Of a stretch of DNA of 64,000 nt, positions 1 through 11,367 are shown piece by piece. Within the stretch, counting starts at the first letter, position 1. Each line of letters opens with the position of its first letter. A program made the position numbers and the translations under genes. The notes beneath the pieces were generated by a model. The model was not told the origin of the DNA. It did no database searches and was given only the letters and a program-made list of their open reading frames with translations. Origin of the DNA: Hanleya hanleyi (taxonomy: Eukaryota; Mollusca; Polyplacophora; Lepidopleurida; Hanleyidae); assembly GCA_036873755.1 (NCBI GenBank), contig JAVTVY010018713.1:1-64000 (forward strand), in the 5' to 3' direction.

Positions 1-1206
1 CTAGATTATTTTTGGTGGTTGGTATCCGAGAAACCCGTCCTCTAAAGCCGTAGTCAGTGTTTTTTACCTAATATCCTATGGTGAATGACGCTCGTTATAT
101 TGAGGTTTTAAAAGGTAATCTCACCAAATCTTTGCCGTAGTATTTGAAAGATGAATAAATTCGACATACAAATCATTTTGGCTATTTAACAACGGAGTAT
201 TTCACGCACAAAAAACTTTTGACATAGTTTTCAGTGCGTTTGACGCAATTTAATTGTATTTTGGAGATGGTCCCTCTGTGACGTCACAGGTCAATGACGT
301 CGTAACACTTTTTGATAATAGACGATTGTAGAACCTCTGCGCAATCAATTGACACCAACCATTTTGCCATATGCCTGGTACGAGTGAAGATATAGTCATT
401 TTAATACGTATACCCCCATTTTAAAAGTAGAAATATGCAATCCAATAGTTCTTGTATTTCCTAAATTTTCAGCACACGGCAATACTTTTCACCACCACAT
501 CCTACCTCATCTGTAAGAAGAGTGTCCAAGCTTTCAAATGATATATAGTTTGCCTCTGTGTATGGGGGGTGCATTTTATTTCCCAAAACAGGGTCCCGGC
601 CGTTCGTCTAAATGAAATATGTCTACTTCTAGTAAGACCGTCTATTATTGTTGCACTTGAAGTAACAATATTTAGACGAAGAACCCGTGAAAAGTACCCG
701 AAACATCATCTAGACTGGGCATTCATACAGTGGTATTTTTAGCGAAAATTTCTGCCCCCATCCTTCCTCCCCAAGTATTGCTCTCACCCCTTCAGCTATG
801 GAGCTGAAACTTCCCAGACTATACCCTTGTGTCAAGCTCTATCAGAAAATGTAAAGCAAAATGCAAGATCACCGCCTCTCACAAGAGCAGAAATTTTAAA
901 GAAAAAAGACAAAAACATAACTTTTCTGGTACCCACACATGATCGCCATTTTGAATTTACCCATCATCGTCTGTTCTGGAGATTATGTGAATAGACTCAA
1001 ATGACACCTATACGATAAACTACAAAGTCACAGCGTGTCAGCTCTCAACTTTGTATCGTGTGTCGTTAGATAAGTTAGAAAGCTCCCCGGCCTCCAACCC
1101 CGGCTCATTAGAGTAGGTATATTTATTGGCTGATGGTGGAGAAATAGCCATCCAATCACAGTTCCATTCACATCTGAAATAGTTAAACATTTTCTCTGGT
1201 TTGCAG
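1..1206. other. Non-coding, probable last intron of the upstream paralogue
   Basis: No convincing coding exon is seen. The stretch leads into a good splice acceptor (TTTGCAG ending at 1206). About 60 bases near 1015-1075 match, in inverted orientation, a segment at 21148-21210 in the last intron of the downstream paralogue, so it is probably old intron or repeat sequence. Confidence 0.5.
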
Positions 1207-1331
1207 AGCACCCTTCCTCGTGTATTCGGAGTGGTGGCGTACAGATCAAGCAAGTCGTCCTGGAGTTCCAGTCAGCTAATACATTGTACTACCTGGCAGT
1301 GATGAACTACGACATCCGACCAGTTTCGTGA
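1207..1331 (+). CDS. Terminal exon of a secreted meteorin-like protein (5' exons outside window)
   Basis: The exon follows a TTTGCAG acceptor and reads 41 residues to a TGA stop. It is clearly paralogous to the terminal exon at 23872-23993: both share EHPSSCIR, GGVQ, KQVVLEFQS and a final NYD-x-RPVS. This copy has one extra codon in the middle. The remaining exons must lie to the left of the window, so this is the 3' end of a tandemly duplicated gene. The pattern Cys, then GG, then a beta-strand-like VVLEF, then an aromatic-rich NYDLRP-type strand matches the C-terminal part of a meteorin/CUB-like secreted domain. The family name is an inference; paralogy with the downstream gene is seen directly. 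Confidence 0.75.
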
Positions 1332-1507
1332 TTTGGACAACCAATAATACCAGACTGATCATTCTTTGTCGTCTTAATATATATTGTGATGTCTGTGTCA
1401 AAATGAAGTTTCAATCATTTTACTTTGATTCAATTGTTTGTTCAAGAGGCGTGGAACAGATGTGAAGATTTGTTTCGGTGATATTTGAAAGTCTGGAATT
1501 AGTTACA

Positions 1508-1513
1508 AATAAA
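1508..1513 (+). terminator. Polyadenylation signal AATAAA
   Basis: Canonical AATAAA about 175 bases after the stop codon at 1329-1331, the first good signal downstream of that exon. Confidence 0.45.
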
Positions 1514-2078
1514 AACTTTCTTATGGATAATAGCTTCTTAACTTCAAGATTCTAGATTCGCTTTCTGGTCTGTGAAAAGGCTGCTAAAATATGTATAGCG
1601 GAACGTCGCCAGTAAAATAAAGTTAGGTATTTGTTGTATTTGTTTGTATGAAGATTGACATCATCGGCAGTTACCAAAAAAAAATTAAAACTGCATTAAC
1701 TGGAGCAAAATAAGAGCATCAAAACCTAGTGCTCAGAGTCTCATTGAGTAAATTGTTAGAGGATGTCATTTCTCGGGTGACTTATTGTATAAGAATTTAC
1801 ATCAACTAATCGATATCGTATCTGCATTTGCACAAAATGGGAGTACCGGTATAAAAACAAAAGACAAAACAGAAATGACAAAGAAATGCAGAAAACGGAA
1901 ATATCAGCATAATAAAATACAACGAGACGAATGAACATGACAGGATATTTTCAGGCATCGAATAAACATTAATGACGATGAATATTGGAATCATCAACCG
2001 TATTTTCTTTTGTTGAGATAGAAAAGATTGTGGGTGGGATATATTGCCTGTCTCCTTAACTCAATATTCCCCGGAGCG
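1514..2078. other. Intergenic, nothing recognised
   Basis: AT-rich sequence without a coding exon, RNA gene or repeat that I can support. Short open frames on either strand have no recognisable motif. Confidence 0.4.
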
Positions 2079-2277
2079 TACTCTCTAAAAACAACTGTGT
2101 ACCAAAAGTACACAAACTGTGTACCACATGTACACATCGCTGTAACAAAATTGAACATCTACAAACACTGTGTAGCTGTGATACACAATTTGTGCAGAAA
2201 AAATACACAAATTGTGTACTTCTGATACACAATTTTTGTAGATGTGCAATTCTGTACACAACTGTTTTTTCAGAGTA
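2079..2277. mobile_element. MITE with an internal array of TACACAA/TTGTGTA palindromic units
   Basis: The ends are inverted (CTCTCTAAAAACAACTGTGT on the left; the reverse complement of the right end begins CTCTGAAAAAACAGTTGTGT) and each is flanked by TA, as expected for a Tc1/mariner-type MITE. The interior is a run of degenerate palindromic units built on TACACAA...TTGTGTA. It has no coding capacity. It belongs to the set of palindromic-unit MITEs discussed in the findings. Confidence 0.75.
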
Positions 2278-2997
2278 ACATTTGTCTTTTCATGAGTTTA
2301 ATACTTTGCCTTAACCAAATCTCTTCTTGCCCGTAGTTGGCTTGATTCGCAGCCTCCAATTCTGTTTGCTGATTCCATATTTCATTGGCTTTTCTGATTC
2401 AGTACTGTGACACGAGATAGACTTTATGACACTACGTTGTAAATGACATTTGAAATTATTAGCGAAGATGGACCTTTTCAATAAAATTACAGATAATTTC
2501 AATGAAAATCTTATTTAATGCCATATATTAGAGTAAGGATAAAGCATAGTATATTTAGTCGACAATATCATGAAGGGTCGTGAGCTTTCCAAGTTCAGTA
2601 AATACAAATATGCCCCGTCATGACACCTTCACCAGTATATCAATTGTCAACATATATATTTACAAACCATTGTCCCCATTTGTATATACAAGCCTTACAC
2701 CGAACATACTAAAAATACCCCCATGTAGAAATTTATATTATTTTAAACCGCAAACGACAGGACAATTTTTATTTGATTATATGCAATCCCGAAATATTAT
2801 AGAGTGAGCCCTGAACCCAACAAAAGATTTGGATTCGGGTTTTCTTCTTAATCGGTTCCTATGATGAAACTTTTGAGCCCTGAACACATCATGACCGATG
2901 CTAATTACATAGAACAACTCGAAAAGGCGGTTCTCTTCAGAATGTGATGCTCAAAAAACGTCGACGAGACGATTTTTAGACCCGCCAAGGTGGAAAG
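2278..2997. other. Intergenic, nothing recognised
   Basis: No exon, RNA gene or identifiable repeat seen; AT-rich with short random open frames. Confidence 0.4.
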
Positions 2998-3275
2998 TGC
3001 AAGCGTCTGGTCCGTCATTCATCATTCAGCCGTGCATTAACACCAAATTCAAAAGAAAATAGTATACATAGGCTAGTTTCATCCAAGCGAGAAGCGGTCA
3101 ACAGTTTTCAATGATACCGGCAAGACACCAAGATGTTCCAAAAATATCAAAGCCGTATCGCTGATCAATGTTATTAATCCTTATGATATTCTTAGTAAAA
3201 TCGCCATCTACAGAATGATATATCTCGGTCCCGCTTTAATTGTGACTGTTCATAGGAACACCATGAATATCTTAA
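2998..3275 (-). repeat. Dispersed ~400-bp repeat, partial copy
   Basis: Matches in reverse orientation the longest copy at 32490-32992. Recognisable blocks are CAAGCGTCTGGTCCGTCATTC, the CACCAAATTC block, the reverse of CCGCTTCTCTCTTGCAG, and GTATCGCTGATC, continuing into the GTTCATAGGAACACCATG block. Its termini and class (MITE, Helitron-like or SINE) are not established. Confidence 0.75.
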
Positions 3276-3295
3276 AGTACTTTCCGCGTCGTTCC

Positions 3296-3322
3296 TCTTC
3301 CTCTCTCTCTCTCTCTCTCTCT
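3296..3322. repeat. (CT)n microsatellite
   Basis: About 11 CT dinucleotides in a row, continuing into imperfect CTCTTGATCTCT repeats. Confidence 0.9.
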
Positions 3323-3716
3323 TGATCTCTCTTGAGTCTTGAATAAACTATGGCCAATCTTGCCTCGTTATAATTCGCGCTGCAAATGTTGGAATGTCAG
3401 AACGAAAATTCAGTATATCAGAAAATTTACATTTTCAATACGGTTCCTCAAATCATTCCCGGTTCCCTTCTGTCTTTCAATAAATTCAGTAATCGTTTAT
3501 TTATATAAGTGTGTGTTTGTCCGATCCGTGCGGCCACAGTTTGTTCACGAGGCCGATATCAGTGGGATCACAGACGGTAACATGTAAAAGTGATGAAAAA
3601 GACAGTTGACGTCAATTGGCCGCCCTCGGCGATGAATCTATGTACATCTGTATAGAGTTATAAAAGTTGTATATACATTTGTATATTTTGAGCTGATCTG
3701 TCATCACAGCTTCCGA

Positions 3717-3826
3717 GCTAGCGTGTCTAATTCCGCTTAAGCCGGTGCTAGGGGTCGTGTGGATACTTCATAGTCTCCACATGAACACCTGCAATAAAAG
3801 CGCGGCTGGGATACTAAGGCTACGTC
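3717..3826 (+). repeat. Dispersed repeat, TCTAATTCCGCTTAA half
   Basis: Carries GTCTAATTCCGCTTAAGCC, GCTAGGGG, ACATGAACA and a GCAATAAAAGCGCGGCTG block, shared with copies at 25.3, 25.8, 27.6, 32.6, 44.8 and 46.8 kb. In the copy at 32.5-33.0 kb this half is joined to the half seen at 2998-3275. Confidence 0.75.
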
Positions 3827-4547
3827 CGAGAATTCAACGTATTCTCGGGTCTGAATGTGAGGTGCCGAGGGAAGCTTCCCTGTGAAGCCATATGGTTGCA
3901 TATCACTCCAATAGGTTACCTTTGCTTACAACCATCTCTAGTCATGGTTCGTCGAACAAAACCGACGATATTGTCAATGTACATGTATACTATACTTTCA
4001 TAAAAAGGTTTGTATGTGGTTAATTACCAAAATCTCTCTTGAGCTCCTCTGTCGTGATATGGACTGATGATATTTGTGAAGAAAGTATTATACGTATATA
4101 ACAGGCCCTCTATTCTGTTGGGTGGGGGGGGGGGAGGTGGGAGTGTAGCCGCAGCATTCTACACACCGTTGCCACAGAGGAGATCATATTTCCACGGCGG
4201 GGAAACCTTTTCGAGTTTTCCGATCATTTTCTGCGTTTTCGTTACGACTTACAATTTCTTCGATTTTACCATTACATTTCCGTGTTTTCATGTAGGTTTT
4301 CAACGTTGCTTCTACGATGCATCAAGGATTAGCTAAAAATTACAAAACAGGTAGAGCGAATTCACTAAAAATGCAGTCGGTTTCATAGACAATAAAGGAA
4401 ACGTCGAAGATTAGGTAACACACCATAGTCCCATTAGAAGATATATTATTTTGGCCATTTATGAAGTGATCGTATAACAGTATTTTCGTTATTTTGGAAT
4501 TACACTATCTTAGTATAGCACAGACTCTAGTGCTGAAAATTGGTTGA
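3827..4547. other. Intergenic, nothing recognised
   Basis: Contains a G-tract near 4122-4142 but no exon or repeat that I can support. Confidence 0.4.
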
Positions 4548-4645
4548 TACCCATGCGGGATTCGAACCAGCGACCACCAGAGTAAGGCACCTAAACGCCA
4601 GCACTATATGTCGGCGATCTAAACCACTCGGCCAACAGGCCTCCT
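4548..4645 (-). repeat. tRNA-derived SINE head or tRNA pseudogene (Leu/Ser type)
   Basis: The minus strand has an A box (TGGCCGAGTGG, 4624-4634) and a perfect B box (GGTTCGAATCC, 4558-4568) at the spacing of a tRNA with a long variable arm. The bases that should form the acceptor stem do not pair and one T-stem pair is broken, so this is a SINE promoter or pseudogene rather than a working tRNA gene. Confidence 0.7.
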
Positions 4646-6856
4646 GCAAAAAAAATAGGACGTCGCAGACCGGTAATCTTGAAAGCAGACATACAGTACT
4701 CCTTCGATTACCGTAATGACACAGCTTCCATAGCTGAATCATGAGAAGATATATTTTACAGACCCATTAATGTAAAACAACAATTGCCATGGTCCCGTCT
4801 GGAGTGTACGGTGTAAGAAAATATGCCTGTCACGAGTGTATAGGTTATGGGATTTTTTACATTGAATATCCAAGACCGTCACTGTTGGTTGTCAACGCCA
4901 CAGAAGGGATAAAATTATTTCAAACGGAACTCACTAACATAATTTGAATGAAGGACTAGAAGCTTGTACTCGTGGCTCGGAATGAAAACAAAATATATGG
5001 TTTCGATTGGATAACGTTTGACTGACAGATTGTTCCTCCTGGGTGTGAAAAATAGCATGCTTACAGTTTTGGATCAACAATTATCAAGATAGAATTACAT
5101 ATATATCAAGTATATTCCCTCGCGGCATACACCTCTATAGTTTGACGAGCGCATGCCCATGGGCGAAAGTTAATAAATACAACCCTAATTTGACTAAATT
5201 CATAAGTCACCATCATATATGTATGATACAGATTTGTTTACCAAGAATGATACATGAGATGTCACAGCAGCTACCGAACCCCAACTCTCGTTAAGCGATG
5301 GAGGGGCGAAGCACGGTACATGCGGATGTTGGGCTCACCCGCCTGATATTTGAAAATGAGAAGAAATACCAGGAAAACAAAAATTGAAACTCTAAATCAA
5401 AATAAATCAATTCCCATAATCAGCTTGAACTAGAATTTGTCATCGGTCCGAACATATAAACATGAACATTTTAATATACAACATCAGATAGGTGATCAAA
5501 TAAGTATGATAAACGCGATAACGTAGATCAGATGGACGCGAAAAAAAACACGATTATTTAACAATGAGGCAGGCGACGATGTTCAAAGTAGGACAATCAT
5601 TTATAGATTATGGAGAATATTGTCCATCGGATTTGCATTTTCCAGGGAGGCCGTGTGTCATGTCCGTCTGAACAAAACGTAACCTACGAGCCGTATTATA
5701 TCTTTTCATGAAGAATAATAGAGTTTATCCTTCCATTTTTCTTCTTCTTTTTTTTTTGCCAAAGTTTAAGCATATCCGTAATGTACTCTACTAATTGGTC
5801 TTTTGGGCGCTGTTTTCGAGCAAAGATTCTTCCATCCCTAGAACATTTCAAATCAGGACTGTTATATCTAGCTTCAAACGCGGGTTTAATCAGAGAAAAA
5901 TGGGCTTTGGCTTCTATCGAGAGACCGTAGTAGGAAATTTCAACAGAACCAGTCACATATGGGGGGCGGGGGGGAGACTTTAGCATGCTGTTGCGTTGAC
6001 CAACCAAGTTAATCTGAATATGACTGGAAAGAATATGACAGAAGAAAAACTTCTGAATATCACTATGACATATTTCCCCAAAAAATGTTTAGCGACACAC
6101 ATCCCGCTACGTCCAGGTGAAAATCGAGGATTTTGCATAGACGAAGCCTGGTTAATTGCCGATAACGCTTCCAGATTTTGTTTAGACATATGAGCAGGAA
6201 TATAAGATAGCCGTTCTTAGTACAGACAGAAGTTCTTGCCATCCCAATAGCACTTGAATCCCCCTTACCTATATTACCGAAGTTGACCTAATATTTACAC
6301 CGTCATCTAAACTTTGATATATAATAAACTCAAATAACTTATCAAATCTGGTTTCATGCTGCCACAAACCACGCTCTGCTACCATACTGTTATGCAGAGC
6401 TTTTAAAATACGTTTTCGGATTATACTTCAACAGCGATGCGCAGTGAAAGATGCAAAACAGAAAATGATGTCGTAACAATATAATACCAATAATATATAT
6501 TTGTCGTAATATATAGATTATGACAAATACAAATATTTTGACATGACGAGATCCTGATACGGCTTAATATATTATATGGTTTATTCTATATAATAGTAAT
6601 GTACTAGTATATAATTCCCTTACAGATGAACGTCTGGTCAATTCGGTTTTCGAGATCGAGTTAGATTGGAACTCACGGTTCAGTATTAACTAAATATTTT
6701 CGGATCTTACTTATTATTCTGACCGACTAAGTTAACAATTATCAATATATATTTGCATAAATATGTCAAATATATTCCTTCGCTTGGATGTCTTGTGAAC
6801 TGTAAGATGTTCAGACTAGTGACGCGAAAATTATTTACCGTCGCCGACTGGCTACT
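4646..6856. other. Intergenic, nothing recognised
   Basis: About 2.2 kb of AT-rich DNA with short A/T and G runs (5517-5560, 5750, 5962). Open frames of 60-100 codons on both strands show no domain or splice logic. No gene is supported. Confidence 0.4.
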
Positions 6857-8956
6857 CATGCGCGTCGCTAGGATTTTTCAAAGGGGGGTCGATTATCATA
6901 GCACTTTAGGCGAGGGTCCAGGGGCCGCCTAGGCCCCGGAAGCTCCGGGGTCCTTGATCGCCGGAGATGCGTTCTAAGCGTTTTCCCGGAATTAAATCTG
7001 AACATAATGTATGCAGATTTAGGGTTATATTATACAGCCCTGGGACCTTAGATGAGCTTAGATGGCCTGAGATGCATTCTGAGCGATTTCCAACAATTAA
7101 ACTACTACGTCATTTATCAAATATCAGTATTATATTTTATTCTCTTCATCTTGAAAACACAATAATAATGCTTTGGGCCGATATACCTCGTAGGCTAACT
7201 CAGTGGCGTCGGAACGTAATTGAAAGTGGGGGACCACTATCACAACCCAACAGGCGGGGGTCCAGGGGCCGCCTAGGCCCCGGAAGCTCCGGGATCCTAG
7301 ATTGCCGGAGATGCGTTCTGAACGTTTTCCCGGAAATAAAACTGATCATACTGCATGCACATTTATGATTCTATTTTCACGATTTTTTTTCCGCAATTAT
7401 AAGCATGCATCGATATTGAAAACATCGCACCTCATGCCTTCATCCATTTGACGTTCTAGTTATATTTAAAACATACAAAACGATGACTTATAGTTCTTGG
7501 CGGGGGAAACCAATATGCCTACAGATACGATTCATTCACACAAAGATACAACAAGGAAATCCTCACAGCCCAACATGCGAGGGTCCACGAGCCGTTTAGG
7601 CCCCGGAAGCTCCGAAGTTCCAGATCTCCAGAGACGCGTTCTAAGAGTTTTCCCAGAAATAAATTCGAACGTAATGTATGCAGATTTATGGTTTTTCACG
7701 TTTGTTTCGCATTTATAAGCACTCATCGATATTGAAAAAATCATACTTCATGTCTGAATCCATTTGACTGTTTAGTTACATTTATCACATAAAAAAAACA
7801 CATAAAAAAACGATGACCTTTACATCATGGAACATTAGAACCAATATGATAGCGATTCGTTTACACAAAGCTAAAATGAGCGATCCTCACAGCTAGCCTG
7901 ACAGGCGAGGGTCCAGGGGCCGCCTAGTCCCCGGAAGCTCCGGGGTCTCCGGTTGCCGGAGATGCGTTTTACCCGTTTTCTCGGAAACAGATCTGAACAC
8001 AATGTAGGCCTATATAGATTCATGGTTCTATTTTCACATTTGTTTCGCATAAACTCGCATCGATATTGAAGAATATGCCGGACTCCATTTGACTTTCTGG
8101 TTTTATGTGGGGACATGGTCAGTTAGGGATGCTGAAAAGTGAAAAGTGGGTGGACAAAAGATATTCGGGCCCCCCTAAATCAAAAGTGGGGGAGAGGGGG
8201 GGAGGGGGGGCTAAAATGATTGAAATTAAACATCATCATATCACTTTCCGATTCATATGTCATTTCATGACTGTGAACATTAAACTTTTGCTGAAAATAT
8301 TGCTGAATGTATAATATTGTGTAGAATATAAAACTGTGTATCATGGATTATATCTCGTGGCCATGGTGAAATACTGACTAGAAAAAAATTAAACTGATAT
8401 ATTTTCCGGAAATGAAATATCACGAATGTAGTATAGCCTTCAGCAAAGCTTATACATATACAGCTTTCAGTTTATTGCCCGTTTTGCACTTCGCCAACGG
8501 TAGACCGAGGTTGCCGATGCTTCATTATCAAATCCACACGCATCGAGCAGAAGGAAAAAAACACACGAGTTAGTGTTAATGATTAATTGAATAGTAAATT
8601 CGCCTGCTTTATCCGTCGAGGGTTCCCCTGCTGTATCCGTCGAGGGTGGAGTCTCATGAACAGAGCTACAGCTCTTTCATAATCCACTTTATGACCATAA
8701 AACGGAAAGTCGTGGTAAACCCATTGTTGAGCGAACTGACGCGTCACTACTGGAACGGAGCATGCTTACGAGCCTGGAGACGGACATTTTTTATTCCATT
8801 CTTTTCCCTTTTGCTTTTTTTGTTTTGTTTTTGCTTTTGTTTTCTCTGTTTTTGTTTTTGTTTGTTTGTTTTTTTTCTTCTTTTTCTTCTGTTTTTTTTG
8901 GCGCGTCCAAGGGGGGGTCGTTCGCACCTGACGACCTCCCCCTAACGACGCCCCTG
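6857..8956. mobile_element. hAT-like non-autonomous DNA transposon, long version
   Basis: Starts CATGCGCGTCGCTAGG and ends CCTAACGACGCCCCTG, which are imperfect terminal inverted repeats, and is flanked by the direct repeat CTACT (6852-6856 and 8957-8961; the match extends to 8 bp by chance or design). Internally it holds four diverged copies of a ~330-bp module marked by GAGGGTCCAGGGGCCGCCTA (near 6911, 7257, 7575 and 7906), followed by a unique stretch with a long T/C tract. No transposase is visible. A 1034-bp relative lies at 38943-39976. CAGGGGCG-type ends suggest hAT, but the class is an inference. Confidence 0.75.
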
Positions 8957-9162
8957 CTACTCATTATCGGATTTGACCCTTGCCTTTAACCTAAACAGTT
9001 TCCTGATCCATGTTATTTTCTCAGGTATACTGATATATTTAATGCCCACAGATGGTCTGGAATACACGCTTGACTGTACATCCAAGGAAATAACCATATA
9101 ACCTTTCTAAATGTCACATGGTAAGTTCAAGCATTTGCTCATCAGTTTACGCACCTTCAACG

Positions 9163-9168
9163 TATAAA
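9163..9168 (+). promoter_or_regulatory. TATA box of the meteorin-like gene
   Basis: TATAAA followed by AGG, 56 bases upstream of the start codon at 9224. This places transcription start near 9190-9200 with a short 5' UTR and supports the choice of first exon. Confidence 0.6.
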
Positions 9169-9223
9169 GGTTTTCTTGTGTCAGTTGTTAGATCTACATA
9201 CACTCGGAATCGCCAGATCCACC

Positions 9224-9321
9224 ATGACGAAGGAAATTGCCCTCGTACTGACCATGTTTCTGTCCATCTGTTTGACCGGACAAGCACTCCCGAGTGACCA
9301 GTGCACATTGATGCCATACCC
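9224..9321 (+). CDS. Meteorin-like secreted protein, exon 1 (signal peptide)
   Basis: The start ATG sits in a good context (CCACCATGA). It opens a classic signal peptide: a lysine at residue 3, then a hydrophobic stretch of about 16 residues (ALVLTMFLSICLTG) and a likely cleavage site near QALPS. The exon gives 32 codons plus two bases and ends at a consensus donor, CCC followed by GTGAGT (9322). The phase joins precisely to the exon at 20498. The whole protein is about 149 residues: signal peptide, one cysteine-containing domain and nothing else. A TATA box lies just upstream. The first intron is 11.2 kb and contains the complete 7-kb Polinton-like element and a 3.3-kb long-TIR element. The gene is probably active, since all three exons are clean. 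Confidence 0.75.
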
Positions 9322-9649
9322 GTGAGTAGACTGCTGTTTGTGACGGACTAAATATCCAATTCTGCAAAAAATGTTTTTCAATAGACTAGATACGGGATTG
9401 ACCGTTGACCGTCTTCGTGGTAACATACCGAACCGTATGGACTTAACCTGCATGACGTCTGTAGAGTAACCAATACTTATCTTAAGTTAAATGAGTAATA
9501 GACTTAATGAAGACGCGCTGAAGTATTCATAAACAGCGATATTGGTTTTTCACTAAATTGACATTTGGACCAATATTACTGACCGCTTATTTTCTTGGTA
9601 TAATGTAGCAGGCCAATTTTAGTAATCATTACAGACCCAGCTATAAGCT

Positions 9650-9776
9650 TCACAGCTACTTATATCCCTAACTCCTCTCCCTTGTAGGGGTTCGAGTAGC
9701 TTGGCTAAGATTAATAGCTACTCGTCTCTCTACGAAGGAGGCCCCGTAGCTATAAATCTTGACTACGAGTAGCTAT
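9650..9776. repeat. Short array of GAGTAGCT/AGCTACTC palindromic motifs
   Basis: AGCTA-based motifs recur in both orientations (for example GAGTAGCTTGG with AATAGCTACTC) immediately left of the Polinton-like element. It may be another palindromic-unit repeat into which the element inserted. Ends not resolved. Confidence 0.4.
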
Positions 9777-9779
9777 GTG
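9774..9779. repeat. Target site duplication, left (TATGTG)
   Basis: TATGTG directly abuts the left terminus AGTAGTAGG and recurs at 16767-16772 directly after the right terminus CCTACTACT. Six-base duplications are the rule for Polinton/Maverick insertion. Confidence 0.85.
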
Positions 9780-9900
9780 AGTAGTAGGAAAAGAGTAAAT
9801 TGCCTCCCATTTGTGGCGCGCTCACTTCCGGTTGAGTGGCGCGCTGCCCTCAACCAATCAGAAGCGAGTATTTTGACCCGGTGCATTATGGGACATATCC

Positions 9901-9938
9901 AAGATGGCGGCGCCTGTCTTCTGGTTCAAGATGGCGGC
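9901..9938 (+). promoter_or_regulatory. Paired YY1-like sites in the left terminus
   Basis: Two copies of AAGATGGCGGC (9901-9911 and 9928-9938), the YY1 consensus, 27 bases apart. Mirrored in the right arm at 16608-16618 and 16635-16645. Binding is inferred from the motif only. Confidence 0.5.
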
Positions 9939-10138
9939 ACGTCCGGTGTCGAAAACTGGCCATTTTGTGGGGATGTGGTCATCTAGTGTCGAAAACTGGA
10001 CCCGGTATGGGTCCCGCTAGACGTTTTGGGGTCTAGGTGGGCCACTAGTGGTCCGATGGAGTCGTATGAGGTATCAATGTGAAGCATTCGTCTAAGAGCA
10101 TCCGTGGAGATGGGTGTGACGTGCAACTGACGAAAATC

Positions 10139-10615
10139 TGCGCATGCGCACTAGACAAAGTGTATGGAAATAAACGTTTTGGGATCTAGGGGAGCCCCTA
10201 ATGGGCCGATGGAGTTGTATGAGGTATCCATGTGAAGCCTATGTGAGGGGGCATCCGCCAGGACTAGTGTCTCGGTCGTTGTCAACACTCTGCGCATACG
10301 CAAAAAAAGGGTATGGAAATAGACGTTTTGGGGTCTGGATGGGCCACTAGTGGTCCTATGGAGTCCTATGAGGTATCAATGTGAAGGATACGTGAGGGGG
10401 CATCCGCCTGGACTAGTGTGTCGTTCGTGTTCAACATTCTGCGCATGCGCAGACAGGGAATTGTGGGGAAAATGCATTGATAGGAACGTTGTGAGGTCTA
10501 GGTGGGCCACTAATGGTCTGATTGAGTCGAGTGAGGTATCAATGTGATGCATACGTGAGGGCGCATCCGCCTGGGTGGATGGGTGTTAGGAATATCGTCA
10601 GTCTGCGCATGCGCA
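10139..10615. promoter_or_regulatory. NRF-1 palindrome array, left arm
   Basis: TGCGCATGCGCA occurs perfectly at 10139-10150, 10440-10451 and 10604-10615 and in degenerate form (TGCGCATACGCA) at about 10292. Each is embedded in a ~150-165-bp repeat that also contains GGGCCACTAGTGGTCC and GAGGTATCAATGTGA blocks. TGCGCATGCGCA is the NRF-1 consensus; function is inferred. Confidence 0.55.
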
Positions 10616-10760
10616 GGCAGGCGGTAGTATGGAAATAGACATTTTGAGGCCGATATGGACCACTATTGGTCCGAACGTGTCTAGGGAAGTGTTATTTTGT
10701 AGCTCTCGGGGTGTAGACCACGACTTGAAGGGATGTCCACGTCACCTGTGACGGCACTGG

Positions 10761-10768
10761 TGACGTCA
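10761..10768. promoter_or_regulatory. CRE palindrome TGACGTCA, left arm
   Basis: Perfect cAMP-response element between the NRF-1 array and the GTGAGTGAG run; mirrored at 15764-15771. Confidence 0.5.
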
Positions 10769-11169
10769 TCAGTGAGAGTAGTAGCGAAAGCCGGAGTTTC
10801 GGAGGTGCGATGGAGTGCATTTGGAGTAGATAACGGACTTTTTTTCCATCCAACTACCTGGTAGAGTTACTTGTGAGTGTGAGTTTATGCGCGCGTGTGA
10901 GTGAGTGAGTGAGTGAGGCGTGCAAAACGCCTATGTAGCAACGCCCGCCAACGCCAAGCTTAACGCTTCAACGCCCTGGTGAAATAGCTCAGAAGTTCTG
11001 ATTTTCTAGATATTCCATGGAATTGTCAATAATTCTTCGAAATGCAGTGACGCCCGTCACTGCATTTAACATAACGCCTTGACGCCATGATATAGACCGG
11101 AGAAAGAACAACAACAACAAGGATGACACATGAGAGAACAACAACAAGAAGAAGTTTTTTTTCATATAG

Positions 11170-11175
11170 TTTATT
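11170..11175 (-). terminator. Poly(A) signal of the left zinc-finger gene
   Basis: TTTATT on the plus strand (AATAAA on minus) about 195 bases after the stop codon, followed in the transcript direction by a GTTGTTGTT-rich stretch. Mirrored at 15341-15346. Confidence 0.6.
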
Positions 11176-11189
11176 TTCCCCAATGTTAC

Positions 11190-11222
11190 ATCATACCCAC
11201 GCTGGGGGAGCCGCGTTGGGTA
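11190..11222 (-). other. 3' UTR stem-loop (left copy)
   Basis: On the minus strand the sequence pairs CATACCCAACGC with GCGTGGGTATG around the loop GGCTCCCCCA, just before the poly(A) signal. Same structure at 15292-15324 and, with compensating stem changes, at 62128-62159. Confidence 0.6.
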
Positions 11223-11367
11223 TGTTTACAACCCAAGAAAACTCTTGTCCAATCAGAGGCCGCCATTTGGTGCTGCATCTGTTATATTCCTTCTTGTCCG
11301 TTAGATGTATTTTCGGTTGCTCTTGTCTGTCGCAATTTCAGAAAGTTCCATCTTTGCCCGGTGTGAC

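Noticed and set aside
4548..4645. Functional tRNA gene
   Set aside because: Good A and B boxes but no acceptor stem and a broken T stem; fits a SINE head or pseudogene.
8810..8900. Poly(T)/pyrimidine tract as a retroposon tail
   Set aside because: It lies inside the TIR-bounded hAT-like element, not at an insertion end.
8646..8989. Overlapping frames rich in Phe and Leu as a membrane protein
   Set aside because: They translate a long T/C tract inside the hAT-like element in two different phases.
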